DNA of 64,000 nucleotides, taken from positions 1 through 64,000 of the forward strand of contig JAJPKP010000017.1 of assembly GCA_021323675.1 (NCBI GenBank), in the 5' to 3' direction. Both the position numbers and the translations under genes were made by a program. Shown here one piece after another: positions 8,317 through 15,864 of this stretch; within the stretch, counting starts at the first letter, position 1; every line of letters starts with the position of its first letter. The notes below the pieces were generated by a model. That model was not told the DNA's origin and made no database searches. It worked only from the letters and a program-made list of their open reading frames with translations. The DNA is from Pseudomonadota bacterium. GTDB taxonomy: Bacteria > Desulfobacterota > Binatia > Binatales > Binataceae.

Positions 8317-9666
8317 ATGATGGGGAGCTGGCGGCGCTCGCTCGAGGAGTATTCCGATCGCCGGGTCCTGCTGGTTCTGGTTCTCGGTTTTGCAAGCGGT
8401 CTGCCGCTCCTGCTCACGTTTTCCACCCTCTCGGCCTGGCTTGCGAGCGCGGGCGTCAAGCGAGCGACCATCGGCGCGTTCGCGCTGGTCGGAACTCCGT
8501 ACTCGCTCAAGTTCCTCTGGTCTCCCCTGATCGACCGTCTGCCGCCGCCGCTGCCGATCGGACGACGGCGCGGCTGGGGAGTGTCGATACAGATCGCGCT
8601 GATCGCGGCGACCATCGCGCTGGGCGCATGCGACCCCAGGAGTCATATCTGGATGATGGCGGCGCTGGCGCTGCTGGTCGCGTTTCTGTCCGCCAGTCAG
8701 GACGTGGTGATCGACGCGTGGCGGGTGGAAATTCTGCCCGACGAGTACCAGGGGCCGGGGGCCGGCGCGATCCAGACCGGATACAGGATCGCGATGCTGG
8801 CCTCGGGCGCGGGCGCGTTGATAATCGCCGACCGGGCGGGATGGTTTGCCGCGTATGCGACGATGGCGGCGCTGTTGATCGCGGGACTGCTCGTGTTCTT
8901 GTTTGGCCCCGAGCCGCAGACGACAGCGGTCTTGCGGCCGAGCGCCGAATCTTCGCGCTGGGAAGCCGCTCGCCGATGGTTCGCGACCGCAATCGGAGGC
9001 CCGTTCTCCGATTTCGCGCGAAGGCCGATGTGGCCGCTCATCATCCTTGCGGTGGTCGGCTACAAGCTGGGCGAAGCGATGGCGGGTGTGATGGCGACGC
9101 CGCTCTACATCTCGCTGGGCTTCTCGCTTACCGAGATTGCGGCGATGTCGAAGCTGGTCGGGTTTTTCGCCACGATCATTGGGGCGTTAATCGGCGGAGT
9201 CGTCGCCGCCCGCTTCGGCATCATGCGTTCGCTGATCCTGTGCGGCGCGCTGCAGTCGGCGGGCAATCTCTTTTATGTACTGCAGGCGCTTCAGGGCCAT
9301 AACATCTACTACCTCGCGCTGTGTGTGACGGCGGAGAATTTGACGGGCGCGATGGCGGGCGCGGCGCTGGTGGCGTATCTGTCGAGCCTGTGCTCGCCGG
9401 CGTTCACGGCGACGCAGTATGCTCTGCTGTCGTCGCTGGCTTCGGTCGGCCGCACCCTGTTCGCATCGTCGGGGGGAGTGCTCGCGCAAGCTCTTGGATG
9501 GGCGCCGTTCTTCCTGCTCACCACCGTGGCGACGGTTCCCGCGCTGGCGCTGTTCGCCTGGATGGCGCAGCGGGAGGCCGCCGCTGGACCGGCTGTTCGA
9601 GAGGCCGCCCGCGCCGGACAGTTCGAGAATCACGCCAGCACCGGCACTTCTCGATCGCGGCTCTGA
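8317..9666 (+). CDS. AmpG-like MFS permease (PAT family)
   Basis: A 449-residue inner-membrane permease with about 12-14 helices. The segments GFASGLPLLLTFSTLSAWL, TPYSLKFLWSPLIDR and especially ASQDVVIDAWRVEILPDEYQG are characteristic of AmpG, the importer of anhydromuropeptides, and of its PAT-family relatives that carry other substrates such as acetyl-CoA-like molecules. ATG 8317 was chosen because the helix-1 segment starts shortly after and the extra upstream 28 codons are arginine-rich and unlike the family. Sitting in a catabolic run it might import a degradation substrate; muropeptide recycling is the family default and no other recycling genes are near. Confidence 0.75.
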   Translation: MMGSWRRSLEEYSDRRVLLVLVLGFASGLPLLLTFSTLSAWLASAGVKRATIGAFALVGTPYSLKFLWSPLIDRLPPPLPIGRRRGWGVSIQIALIAATIALGACDPRSHIWMMAALALLVAFLSASQDVVIDAWRVEILPDEYQGPGAGAIQTGYRIAMLASGAGALIIADRAGWFAAYATMAALLIAGLLVFLFGPEPQTTAVLRPSAESSRWEAARRWFATAIGGPFSDFARRPMWPLIILAVVGYKLGEAMAGVMATPLYISLGFSLTEIAAMSKLVGFFATIIGALIGGVVAARFGIMRSLILCGALQSAGNLFYVLQALQGHNIYYLALCVTAENLTGAMAGAALVAYLSSLCSPAFTATQYALLSSLASVGRTLFASSGGVLAQALGWAPFFLLTTVATVPALALFAWMAQREAAAGPAVREAARAGQFENHASTGTSRSRL

Positions 9667-9762
9667 AGGCCGGCGCCGTGCGCCAGTCTGTCTTGACGGG
9701 CGGAAGCCATAAGAGCTACGTGGCTAGGGAGCGTCCTCACCTGGGACTCGGAAGGAACGCGA

Positions 9763-11649
9763 ATGAACGCTGCAATACGTATCGATCCTGAAACCGGCCT
9801 GAAAATCTTCAACACGCGAGCGGCCAAGGCTTCGGAAAAAATTGCCGGCAAGGGCTACTCCGTCCTGGCCGATCAGAAGCTCAAAGAACTGCCAGAGCTG
9901 CCGGCCGGCGCGACTTTCAATGCCGAAGAGCAGGCCAAGTACCGCGAATTCAAGGAAGCCCGCCGCGGCGCCGCCGATTACATCGCGATGGAAGGCGAGT
10001 TCAAGAAGTACCTGGACGACGTGTATTCGGAACCGCCGATTCCGCGCGAGGCGCTGACCGACGAATGCGAGATCCTGGTGGTCGGCGCCGGTTTCGGCGG
10101 ACTGTTGCTCTGGCACAAGCTGAGGGACGCCGGTTTCATCGACGTGCGATTCTGCGAAAAAGGCGGCGACGTCGGCGGCACCTGGTACTGGAACCGCTAT
10201 CCCGGTATCGCCTGCGACGTCGAATCCTACAGCTACCTGCCGCTGCTCGAAGAGATGGGGTACATCCCGTCGATGAAGTTCGCTTCGGGCTTCGAAATCC
10301 TCGAGTACTGCCAGGCGATGGCGCAGAAGTTCGGCTTCTATGACCGCTGCCTGTTCCATACGACGGTCGAGGCGACGACCTGGGACGAGGCCTCGGGCCG
10401 CTGGATCGTCGAGACGGATCGCGGCGACAGGATGCGTGCGCGGTTCGTGATCCTTGCCAACGGCATCCTCACCACGCCGAAGCTGGCGCGTATCGCGGGG
10501 ATGGAGAAATTCCAGGGCATCGCGTTTCACACCTCGCGCTGGAACTACAACGTCGACCTGCGCGGCAAGACCGTCGGCATCATCGGCACCGGCGCGACGG
10601 CGGTACAGGTGATACCCGAAATCGCCAAGATTGTCGGGCAGCTCTACGTGTTCCAGCGCACGCCATCCTCGGTCGATGTGCGCGACCAGCGCGCGACGAC
10701 CGACGAGGAGCGGGAGACCTGGGCCCGGGAGCCTGGATGGGCCCGCGCGAGGCGTGCTCGCTTCTCGAAGATATCGGCCGGCCGCACCGCCATCCAGGCC
10801 AACGACGACTATCTGGCCGGCAAGATCAAGGACCTCAGGGAGCCCCGAAAATATGAACGCGAGCTCACCCCGGAGGAGCTGATCCAGAAGCAGCTCGATT
10901 CCAACTTCCGCATCATGGAGCAAATCCGGGCGCGGGTGGATGCGATCGTCAAGGATCCGAAAACGGCGGCCGCGCTGAAGCCGTACTATCCCTATGGATG
11001 CAAGCGGCCGACCTTTCACGACGAATACCTGCCGACCTTTAATCTGCCGCACGTCCATCTGGTCGATACCGCGCCGCTCGGCGTGCGCGAGATCAATGAG
11101 CGCGGCGTAGTGCACGAGGGTGTCGAATATCCGCTCGATGTATTGATCTACGCGACCGGCTTCCAGTGGATGGGCACCTCGACCTTCAACAAGGTCACCG
11201 GCCGCGGCGGGCGCACCCTGAAAGAGAAGTGGGAAACCGAAGGCACCAGGACGTTCCTCGGCCTGCATACCCGCGGCTTCCCCAATTTGTTCATCGTCAC
11301 CGGCCCGCAGGGAGGCGGCGGGAGCTTTAACTTCACCGACGCGATCGACGCGCACGGCGACTACGTCGTGTGGATGCTCAAGACGATGCGGGAGCGCGGC
11401 TGGCGCATCGTCGATGTCCGCAAGGAGCCGGAAGACGAGTACGCGAAGCATTGCCGCGAAGTCGATATCTCGACTGCTCCGCTGCGCGACTGCATCTCCT
11501 ACTACAACGGCGAAGGCAAGGCGGAACCGGGAAGCCTCGCTTATTACGGCGGGGGCAAGTGGCACAAGTACCGCCTCGCGGCACAATCGACGCTGGAGCC
11601 ATACGTGTTCGAAGCCGCGGAGGCGACCGATTCCCTGACCGCGAAATAG
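9763..11649 (+). CDS. FAD/NADPH-dependent Baeyer-Villiger monooxygenase with N-terminal extension
   Basis: This 628-residue flavoprotein shows the type I Baeyer-Villiger plan: an FAD Rossmann motif VVGAGFGG near residues 107-113, GGDVGGTWYWNRYPG soon after, the class fingerprint F-x-G-x-x-x-H-x-x-x-W at residues 250-260 (FQGIAFHTSRW), and an NADPH Rossmann motif GIIGTGATAVQ near residue 272. Such enzymes insert oxygen next to a ketone to give esters or lactones. About 100 residues precede the FAD domain, as in the longer members acting on large cyclic ketones, terpenoids or steroids; substrate is inference. It follows the permease by about 100 bp and precedes an isochorismatase-like gene. Confidence 0.9.
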   Translation: MNAAIRIDPETGLKIFNTRAAKASEKIAGKGYSVLADQKLKELPELPAGATFNAEEQAKYREFKEARRGAADYIAMEGEFKKYLDDVYSEPPIPREALTDECEILVVGAGFGGLLLWHKLRDAGFIDVRFCEKGGDVGGTWYWNRYPGIACDVESYSYLPLLEEMGYIPSMKFASGFEILEYCQAMAQKFGFYDRCLFHTTVEATTWDEASGRWIVETDRGDRMRARFVILANGILTTPKLARIAGMEKFQGIAFHTSRWNYNVDLRGKTVGIIGTGATAVQVIPEIAKIVGQLYVFQRTPSSVDVRDQRATTDEERETWAREPGWARARRARFSKISAGRTAIQANDDYLAGKIKDLREPRKYERELTPEELIQKQLDSNFRIMEQIRARVDAIVKDPKTAAALKPYYPYGCKRPTFHDEYLPTFNLPHVHLVDTAPLGVREINERGVVHEGVEYPLDVLIYATGFQWMGTSTFNKVTGRGGRTLKEKWETEGTRTFLGLHTRGFPNLFIVTGPQGGGGSFNFTDAIDAHGDYVVWMLKTMRERGWRIVDVRKEPEDEYAKHCREVDISTAPLRDCISYYNGEGKAEPGSLAYYGGGKWHKYRLAAQSTLEPYVFEAAEATDSLTAK

Positions 11650-11711
11650 AGTGCCAGGGCCTGAAAATGACAGCCATCAAGGGCGGGGGATTTTCTCGGT
11701 AGGCGGAACTC

Positions 11712-12257
11712 ATGGGCAAGCGCGCGGTCGTAGTTGTCGATATCCAGAACGAATATTTCCCGTCGGGCAAACTGCCCCTCGTCGGCATCGCGGAAGCGGC
11801 CGCCAACGCGGCCAAAGTGATCGCAGCCGCGCGCGCGAAGGGCGATGAAATCATCTATATCCGTCACGAAGCAGCGGCTCCGGATGCGCCGATCTTCACG
11901 CCGGGATCGGCCGGTGTGGAAATCAATTCCGCGGTAAAGCCGGCACAAAGCGAACCCGTCATCGTGAAGCACTACCCCAATGCCTTTCGCGACACCGGGC
12001 TCAAGCCGATGCTCGATGCGAAAGGTGTAAGCGACGTCGTAATCGTCGGCGCGATGAGCCACATGTGTATCGATGCGACCAGCCGGGCCGCGGCGGACTT
12101 CGGATACAACACCGTCATCGTGCACGACGCGTGCGCGACCAGAGATCTGGAGTTCAAGGGGGCGATGATCCCCGCCGCCCAGGTTCACGCCGCCTTCATG
12201 GCCGGCCTCGCCTTCGCCTACGGCAAGGTCATGACCACGAACGAATATCTTTCGTAG
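11712..12257 (+). CDS. isochorismatase-like cysteine hydrolase
   Basis: A 181-residue cysteine hydrolase of the isochorismatase fold. The expected triad is visible: Asp10 in VVVDIQNEY, Lys86 in VIVKHYPNAF, and Cys119 in VGAMSHMCIDATSRAA, with the usual cis-peptide region just before the cysteine. The family includes nicotinamidases, carbamoylsarcosine hydrolases and ureide or amide hydrolases; the absence of clear nicotinamidase metal ligands leaves the substrate open. It starts 62 bp after the Baeyer-Villiger gene on the same strand, so the two are probably co-transcribed, and it may hydrolyse a downstream intermediate. Confidence 0.85.
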   Translation: MGKRAVVVVDIQNEYFPSGKLPLVGIAEAAANAAKVIAAARAKGDEIIYIRHEAAAPDAPIFTPGSAGVEINSAVKPAQSEPVIVKHYPNAFRDTGLKPMLDAKGVSDVVIVGAMSHMCIDATSRAAADFGYNTVIVHDACATRDLEFKGAMIPAAQVHAAFMAGLAFAYGKVMTTNEYLS

Positions 12258-12336
12258 CGGCACTGGCGACTGCGCGAGCAAAATCGATTCGTCCCGCGCC
12301 GAAGTCGGGCGTCTTGCCGCGCGCTCGTCGCGCCAA

Positions 12337-13224
12337 TCAGGCTTCGGCGGTCGGCAGATCCGCGAAGGAGATGTTGGCGAATCGCGCCAGGCCGGGCTCG
12401 AACATCGCGCGCACCGCGAGGTCGTCGAAGTAGGCGACGCCTTCAATTGCGAGCAGGTCGCGAAACGTGAACCGGTCGGTGTTGGGCAGCACGAGGCGTC
12501 TGTCGCCAACCGCGCCCGTCACCGTCCATTCGATGAACAGATGCGGCGGCGCAACCGCCCATCTTTCGAGATGCAATTGGAGATCGCGAATCCGCGCTTT
12601 CAGCCCCATGTAGTATGCGGGCAGTTCGTCGCGCCGGAGCGGCCGCTCGAATCCGGGATTAATCATCCGCGCGTCGGCCGCATAGAACTGTTGGAATTTG
12701 ACCGGATCCGGGTTCAGGCCGTTGGCCGCATACGGAGCGACTATCTTCTCATGGACGCGCGAAGCGTAGTCGGCGTCTTCAGGCGATGACGAGGCGGCCG
12801 CAGCCGCATCTCGCAGAATCGAGGCGTGCGCGTTGGGCCGGTCGGACGCAAGCGCGGGCTCGAAGTGCCGCAGCACTTCGGTGCGATCGTAGTAGGCGCG
12901 CGCACGCGCCACCATCTCGCCGCGCAAAGTGACCACGTAGGTGGCGGGCCATTCAATCGGCCGCCCCTTCACCACCGCGGTATTTCTCGCTTCCACGAAA
13001 AGCGTATGGCCGTTGACCGCCCAGTGAATTGGGATGAGGTGAAAGTCGGGCAGGCGCTTGAGGCCCTCGACGATAAAATCGACATACTGCGCCGCGCGCA
13101 TCGGCTGCGCCATCCCCGGATGCGCTATGGTCGCATCGGGCGCGAACAGGCGGGCATGAGTCTCGCGGCTCGGCCGCTGACCGAAGTCCCGGTACTTTTC
13201 GAGAAAAATCTCCCACGGCTTCAT
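12337..13224 (-). CDS. double SnoaL-like (NTF2-fold) protein
   Basis: This 295-residue protein appears to be two SnoaL/NTF2-like domains in tandem. The first (about residues 1-125) has FLEKYRDFGQRPSRETHARLFAPDATIAHPGMAQPM; the second (about 155-285) has VAPYAANGLNPDPVKFQQFYAADARMINPGFERPL. Both show the same pattern, an N-terminal helix, then F-x-x-D-A-x-I/M-x-x-P-G. NTF2-fold members in catabolic clusters act as hydratases, isomerases or ketosteroid-isomerase-like enzymes. It diverges from the TetR gene, with a strong palindromic operator about 150 bp upstream of its start, and is the most likely TetR target here. Confidence 0.75.
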   Translation of the reverse strand: MKPWEIFLEKYRDFGQRPSRETHARLFAPDATIAHPGMAQPMRAAQYVDFIVEGLKRLPDFHLIPIHWAVNGHTLFVEARNTAVVKGRPIEWPATYVVTLRGEMVARARAYYDRTEVLRHFEPALASDRPNAHASILRDAAAAASSSPEDADYASRVHEKIVAPYAANGLNPDPVKFQQFYAADARMINPGFERPLRRDELPAYYMGLKARIRDLQLHLERWAVAPPHLFIEWTVTGAVGDRRLVLPNTDRFTFRDLLAIEGVAYFDDLAVRAMFEPGLARFANISFADLPTAEA

Positions 13225-13371
13225 ACGCGTCTCTCCGTTTCCGGCTCGCGATCGCGCCTCCCTAGCCCTGGCAGGACGCCGATGGCGACGCGATCGAGTT
13301 GAGTGAATTGATCGTCAGCACCCAGGCGCAAAATCAGATGGGGGACGCCGGCGCGGGCTGTCGCATCCCTC

Positions 13372-13408
13372 GACATAGCGTTACTATGTCACATAGTATC
13401 GTTATGTC
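13372..13408. promoter_or_regulatory. 37-bp double palindrome, probable TetR operator
   Basis: A 37-bp near-perfect inverted repeat is centred on base 13390 between the divergent SnoaL-type and TetR genes. It can be read as two abutting operators: GACATAG-CGTTA-CTATGTC at 13372-13390, with perfect 7-bp arms, and a second, ACATAG-TATCG-TTATGT, beginning at 13391. This AT-rich block stands out in GC-rich surroundings. Size and layout are typical of sites bound by two TetR dimers; binding itself is inferred. Confidence 0.75.
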
Positions 13409-13477
13409 AAGCGCCCGGCATCGGATGGCGCCGCGCACTCGCGGCGGATACTCGGGTTCGTTATAGAAATACCCGGC

Positions 13478-14065
13478 ATGAGATCCTTACGAGACGAGCA
13501 CGCGCGCGGCACTCGCGAAGCGATCCTGGCGGCGGCGCGCCGCCTGTTCACCGCGCGGGGTTATGATTCCTCTTCGATGGACGAGATTGCGGCCGCGGCG
13601 CGGGTGACTTCCGGCGCGCTGTACCATCATTTTCGCGGCAAGCGGGAAATCATGCGCGCGGTGTTCGAGATGCTCGAAGCCGAGCTCAAGGAGCGCATCA
13701 CCCGGGCGGCGTCCGGCGCGAAATCCGCGGCGGAAGCGATGCGGTTTACGCTGCGCGCGCTGTTCGAGGCCTGCCTCGAGGACGATATCCGTTCGATCGT
13801 GTTCGAGCAGGCGCCGCGCGTGCTCGGATGGGAGGAATGGAGAAAGATCGACGCGGAGTACGCGATGGGCCTGCTGCTCGAACTGCTTGCCCGGATGCGC
13901 GCCGAGGGCAAGCTCGGGAAATACGACGACAAGGTGGTGGCGTCGCTGTTTCTCGCGGCGCTGGCGGAAGCCGGCCTTCAGATCGCCTCCAACCGCAACA
14001 ACACCCGCCTGCGCCGCCAATGCGAACAGGCGCTGGAAGCCTTCCTGCGCGGCCTCGGAGCGTAA
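13478..14065 (+). CDS. TetR/AcrR family transcriptional regulator
   Basis: A 195-residue regulator with a clear N-terminal TetR helix-turn-helix: REAILAAARRLFTARGYDSSSMDEIAAAARVTSGALYHHFRGKREIMRAVFE (about residues 9-60). The C-terminal helical domain should bind an effector and dimerise; its identity is unknown. The ATG start has no evident ribosome-binding site, so initiation may be weak or leaderless. It lies about 70 bp from a 37-bp palindrome and diverges from the double SnoaL gene, the standard arrangement for an autoregulated TetR repressor controlling its neighbour and perhaps the nearby oxygenase genes. Confidence 0.9.
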   Translation: MRSLRDEHARGTREAILAAARRLFTARGYDSSSMDEIAAAARVTSGALYHHFRGKREIMRAVFEMLEAELKERITRAASGAKSAAEAMRFTLRALFEACLEDDIRSIVFEQAPRVLGWEEWRKIDAEYAMGLLLELLARMRAEGKLGKYDDKVVASLFLAALAEAGLQIASNRNNTRLRRQCEQALEAFLRGLGA

Positions 14066-14185
14066 CGGCAGGAGGCAAGCGCGGACCACGACTCCTCTCT
14101 GTCATCGTTGCGGCCGTTCGCGGTTGCGTGCCGGCTGTGTTAGTCGGGAAGTTCCGGTCGAACCCGCTTCTCAGGAGAGTTGAGC

Positions 14186-14734
14186 ATGAAGTTGCAAGGG
14201 CGCAGAGAAGGCGTGGCGCAAGCGCAATCGCGCCGGCGCGTGCGCGGGCGATGCCTTTGCGGTGCGGTCGAAGTGGAGATCGATTTTCCCGCCTTCTGGG
14301 CCTGGCACGATCACTCGGGCGCAAGCCGCCGCGCGCACGGCGCCGCCTATGCCACTTACATCGGATGCTGGCGAAAGCACGCGCGCGTCACGTTGGGCCG
14401 AAAAAGTATCGCGCGCTTCGAGGACGCCGAGACCGAATCGGCGCGCAGCTTTTGTTCCAACTGCGGCACGCCGCTCTTCTATGAGCGCAGGCAATCGCGG
14501 CACATGATCAATATTCCGCGGGCGCTCTTCACCGCGCGCACCGGCCGCGAGCCCCGCTACCATATCGGGATCGAGGAACTTCAGGACTGGACGTACACGG
14601 GGAGGCCGCTGGTCCCGCTCAAGGGCTATCCGGGCATCGTCTGGGAGCGCCCGAAATCGCGCCGCCGCCCCCGCGACATCGCACAACTCGCGATGCTCGC
14701 CTCACGCATCGCGCCGGCGCACCCCCTTCGATAA
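14186..14734 (+). CDS. GFA (glutathione-dependent formaldehyde-activating enzyme-like) family protein, divergent
   Basis: About 182 residues with the first (RCLCGAVEVEI) and last (FCSNCGTPLFYER) zinc-binding pieces of the GFA/CENP-V fold. The central C-H-C-x-x-C motif usual between them is missing: the matching place reads WHDHSGASRRAHG. The protein therefore may bind only one zinc or use histidines. Homologues include Gfa, which was proposed to help glutathione-formaldehyde adduct formation, but most members have no proven activity. ATG 14186 lies eight bases after a GGAG. It converges on a second GFA gene. Confidence 0.75.
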   Translation: MKLQGRREGVAQAQSRRRVRGRCLCGAVEVEIDFPAFWAWHDHSGASRRAHGAAYATYIGCWRKHARVTLGRKSIARFEDAETESARSFCSNCGTPLFYERRQSRHMINIPRALFTARTGREPRYHIGIEELQDWTYTGRPLVPLKGYPGIVWERPKSRRRPRDIAQLAMLASRIAPAHPLR

Positions 14735-14761
14735 CCCGGCGGACAGCCACCCGCATTATCT

Positions 14762-15262
14762 TCAAGTCGGGCGCGCTGCCTGGCGGGCGAAGGCATCGAC
14801 CAGCGGCGCGTATCCTTCCAGGTCCGGCTGCGTGGCGAAGCTGTAGACCGCTGGGGTCGTCGCCCACGGTATCTTTTCCGAGGTGAAGACCTCGACAAAC
14901 GGCGCGAACCATCGGTGATCGTCCAGCATCGTCGCGCGAACGTTGATGAAGTCCAGTCCTTGGGGGCGCGTGAATACCCAGTTCTTGCAATGCGCGCAGT
15001 AGAGCTGTTGATGCTCGCGATGGAGGCCGCCGATTACGGGCTCGCCTTGCGCAACCGCGAAACCGCTAGCCGGCACCGCGATGCTCAGTGAGTATGCGCT
15101 CGCGCTGAGCTTCTGACATCCGGTGCAATGACACGCCATCGTGAGCAGCGGCGGAGCACTCACGCGAAAGCGGATTCCGCCGCACAAGCATCCACCGTCC
15201 CAATGATACCTGAGGGCGATATGCCGACTCACAACAAGACAATCGTTGCCTTGCTGGATCAC
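14762..15262 (-). CDS. GFA family zinc protein
   Basis: Up to 166 residues with a full GFA pattern: GGCLCGGIRFRV, then MACHCTGCQKLSAS, then YCAHCKNWVF, giving the two zinc sites of the CENP-V/GFA fold. Substrate is unknown; glutathione-linked aldehyde handling is the historical suggestion. The most upstream ATG is at 15262, but family members usually begin close to the first cysteine motif, so a start nearer 15230 (GTG) is possible. It ends 28 bp from the convergent divergent-type GFA gene, so two family members lie tail to tail. Confidence 0.8.
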   Translation of the reverse strand: MIQQGNDCLVVSRHIALRYHWDGGCLCGGIRFRVSAPPLLTMACHCTGCQKLSASAYSLSIAVPASGFAVAQGEPVIGGLHREHQQLYCAHCKNWVFTRPQGLDFINVRATMLDDHRWFAPFVEVFTSEKIPWATTPAVYSFATQPDLEGYAPLVDAFARQAARPT

Positions 15263-15357
15263 AATCAGTTGGCAAATCTCACGACATATTTCTCGCGCTT
15301 ATGGGTAACCAGCGCCATTCGATCGTACTTATCGTTGGACATACGATTTACTCACGA

Positions 15358-15864
15358 TCAGGAAAGCCTGACGCCCAAAGCCCGCAGCATTTCGAATGGA
15401 TCGATGAACGGCACTTGAAATGCAATGCACACATCGGGAATCTTGATTCTCCTCCTTGAGGTGGAATCAGGCTGCTCATGCGTTGCGACTACACACCCTC
15501 TTGCAGAGGCATATGCGACCAACCACGCATCGGCGTTTTCCGTCTTCGCGAATTCAGCTTTAGCTGCATCTGAGTACTGCGATTGAGCTTGAGCCCATTG
15601 CATCAAGTGGGCATATGCGGTGAGCACATCGCTCTCATTTGTTGACACGAACCAACTATGGAAGTCTCCCCGTGCCCATTCCGTGAGTTCATCGTTTTGT
15701 TTTTCCAACTCATGTCTTACGCGGTCTATACTCAAAACGTGGCCGCTTGATGCAAGTTCGACGAGTGCCTCCCAAAACCTCGGTACAAGGTCGAAAGCGT
15801 AGTAACGCTTCTTCGCTTCGATAAAGACATTTGCGTCGAGGACGTAGAGCCGCTGGCTGCTCAC
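15358..15864 (-). CDS. DUF4411 PIN-domain protein (putative toxin)
   Basis: A 168-residue PIN-like protein. It begins LYVLDANVFIEAKKRYYAFDLVPRFWEALVELA, with the first acidic residue of the PIN site in LDANVFI, and later has ENADAWLVAYASARGCVVATHEQ, which fits the D-x-x-L-V-A-x-A second acidic region of DUF4411. PIN domains are Mg-dependent RNases and often toxins. Its ATG overlaps the stop of the ImmA/IrrE-like gene by four bases, so the two are translationally coupled. Base composition here is visibly more AT-rich than in flanking catabolic genes, suggesting acquisition. Confidence 0.85.
   Translation of the reverse strand: MSSQRLYVLDANVFIEAKKRYYAFDLVPRFWEALVELASSGHVLSIDRVRHELEKQNDELTEWARGDFHSWFVSTNESDVLTAYAHLMQWAQAQSQYSDAAKAEFAKTENADAWLVAYASARGCVVATHEQPDSTSRRRIKIPDVCIAFQVPFIDPFEMLRALGVRLS

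Noticed and set aside
9724-11586. 620-codon minus-strand frame opposite the Baeyer-Villiger gene
   Set aside because: Shadow frame; all Baeyer-Villiger fingerprints are on the plus strand.
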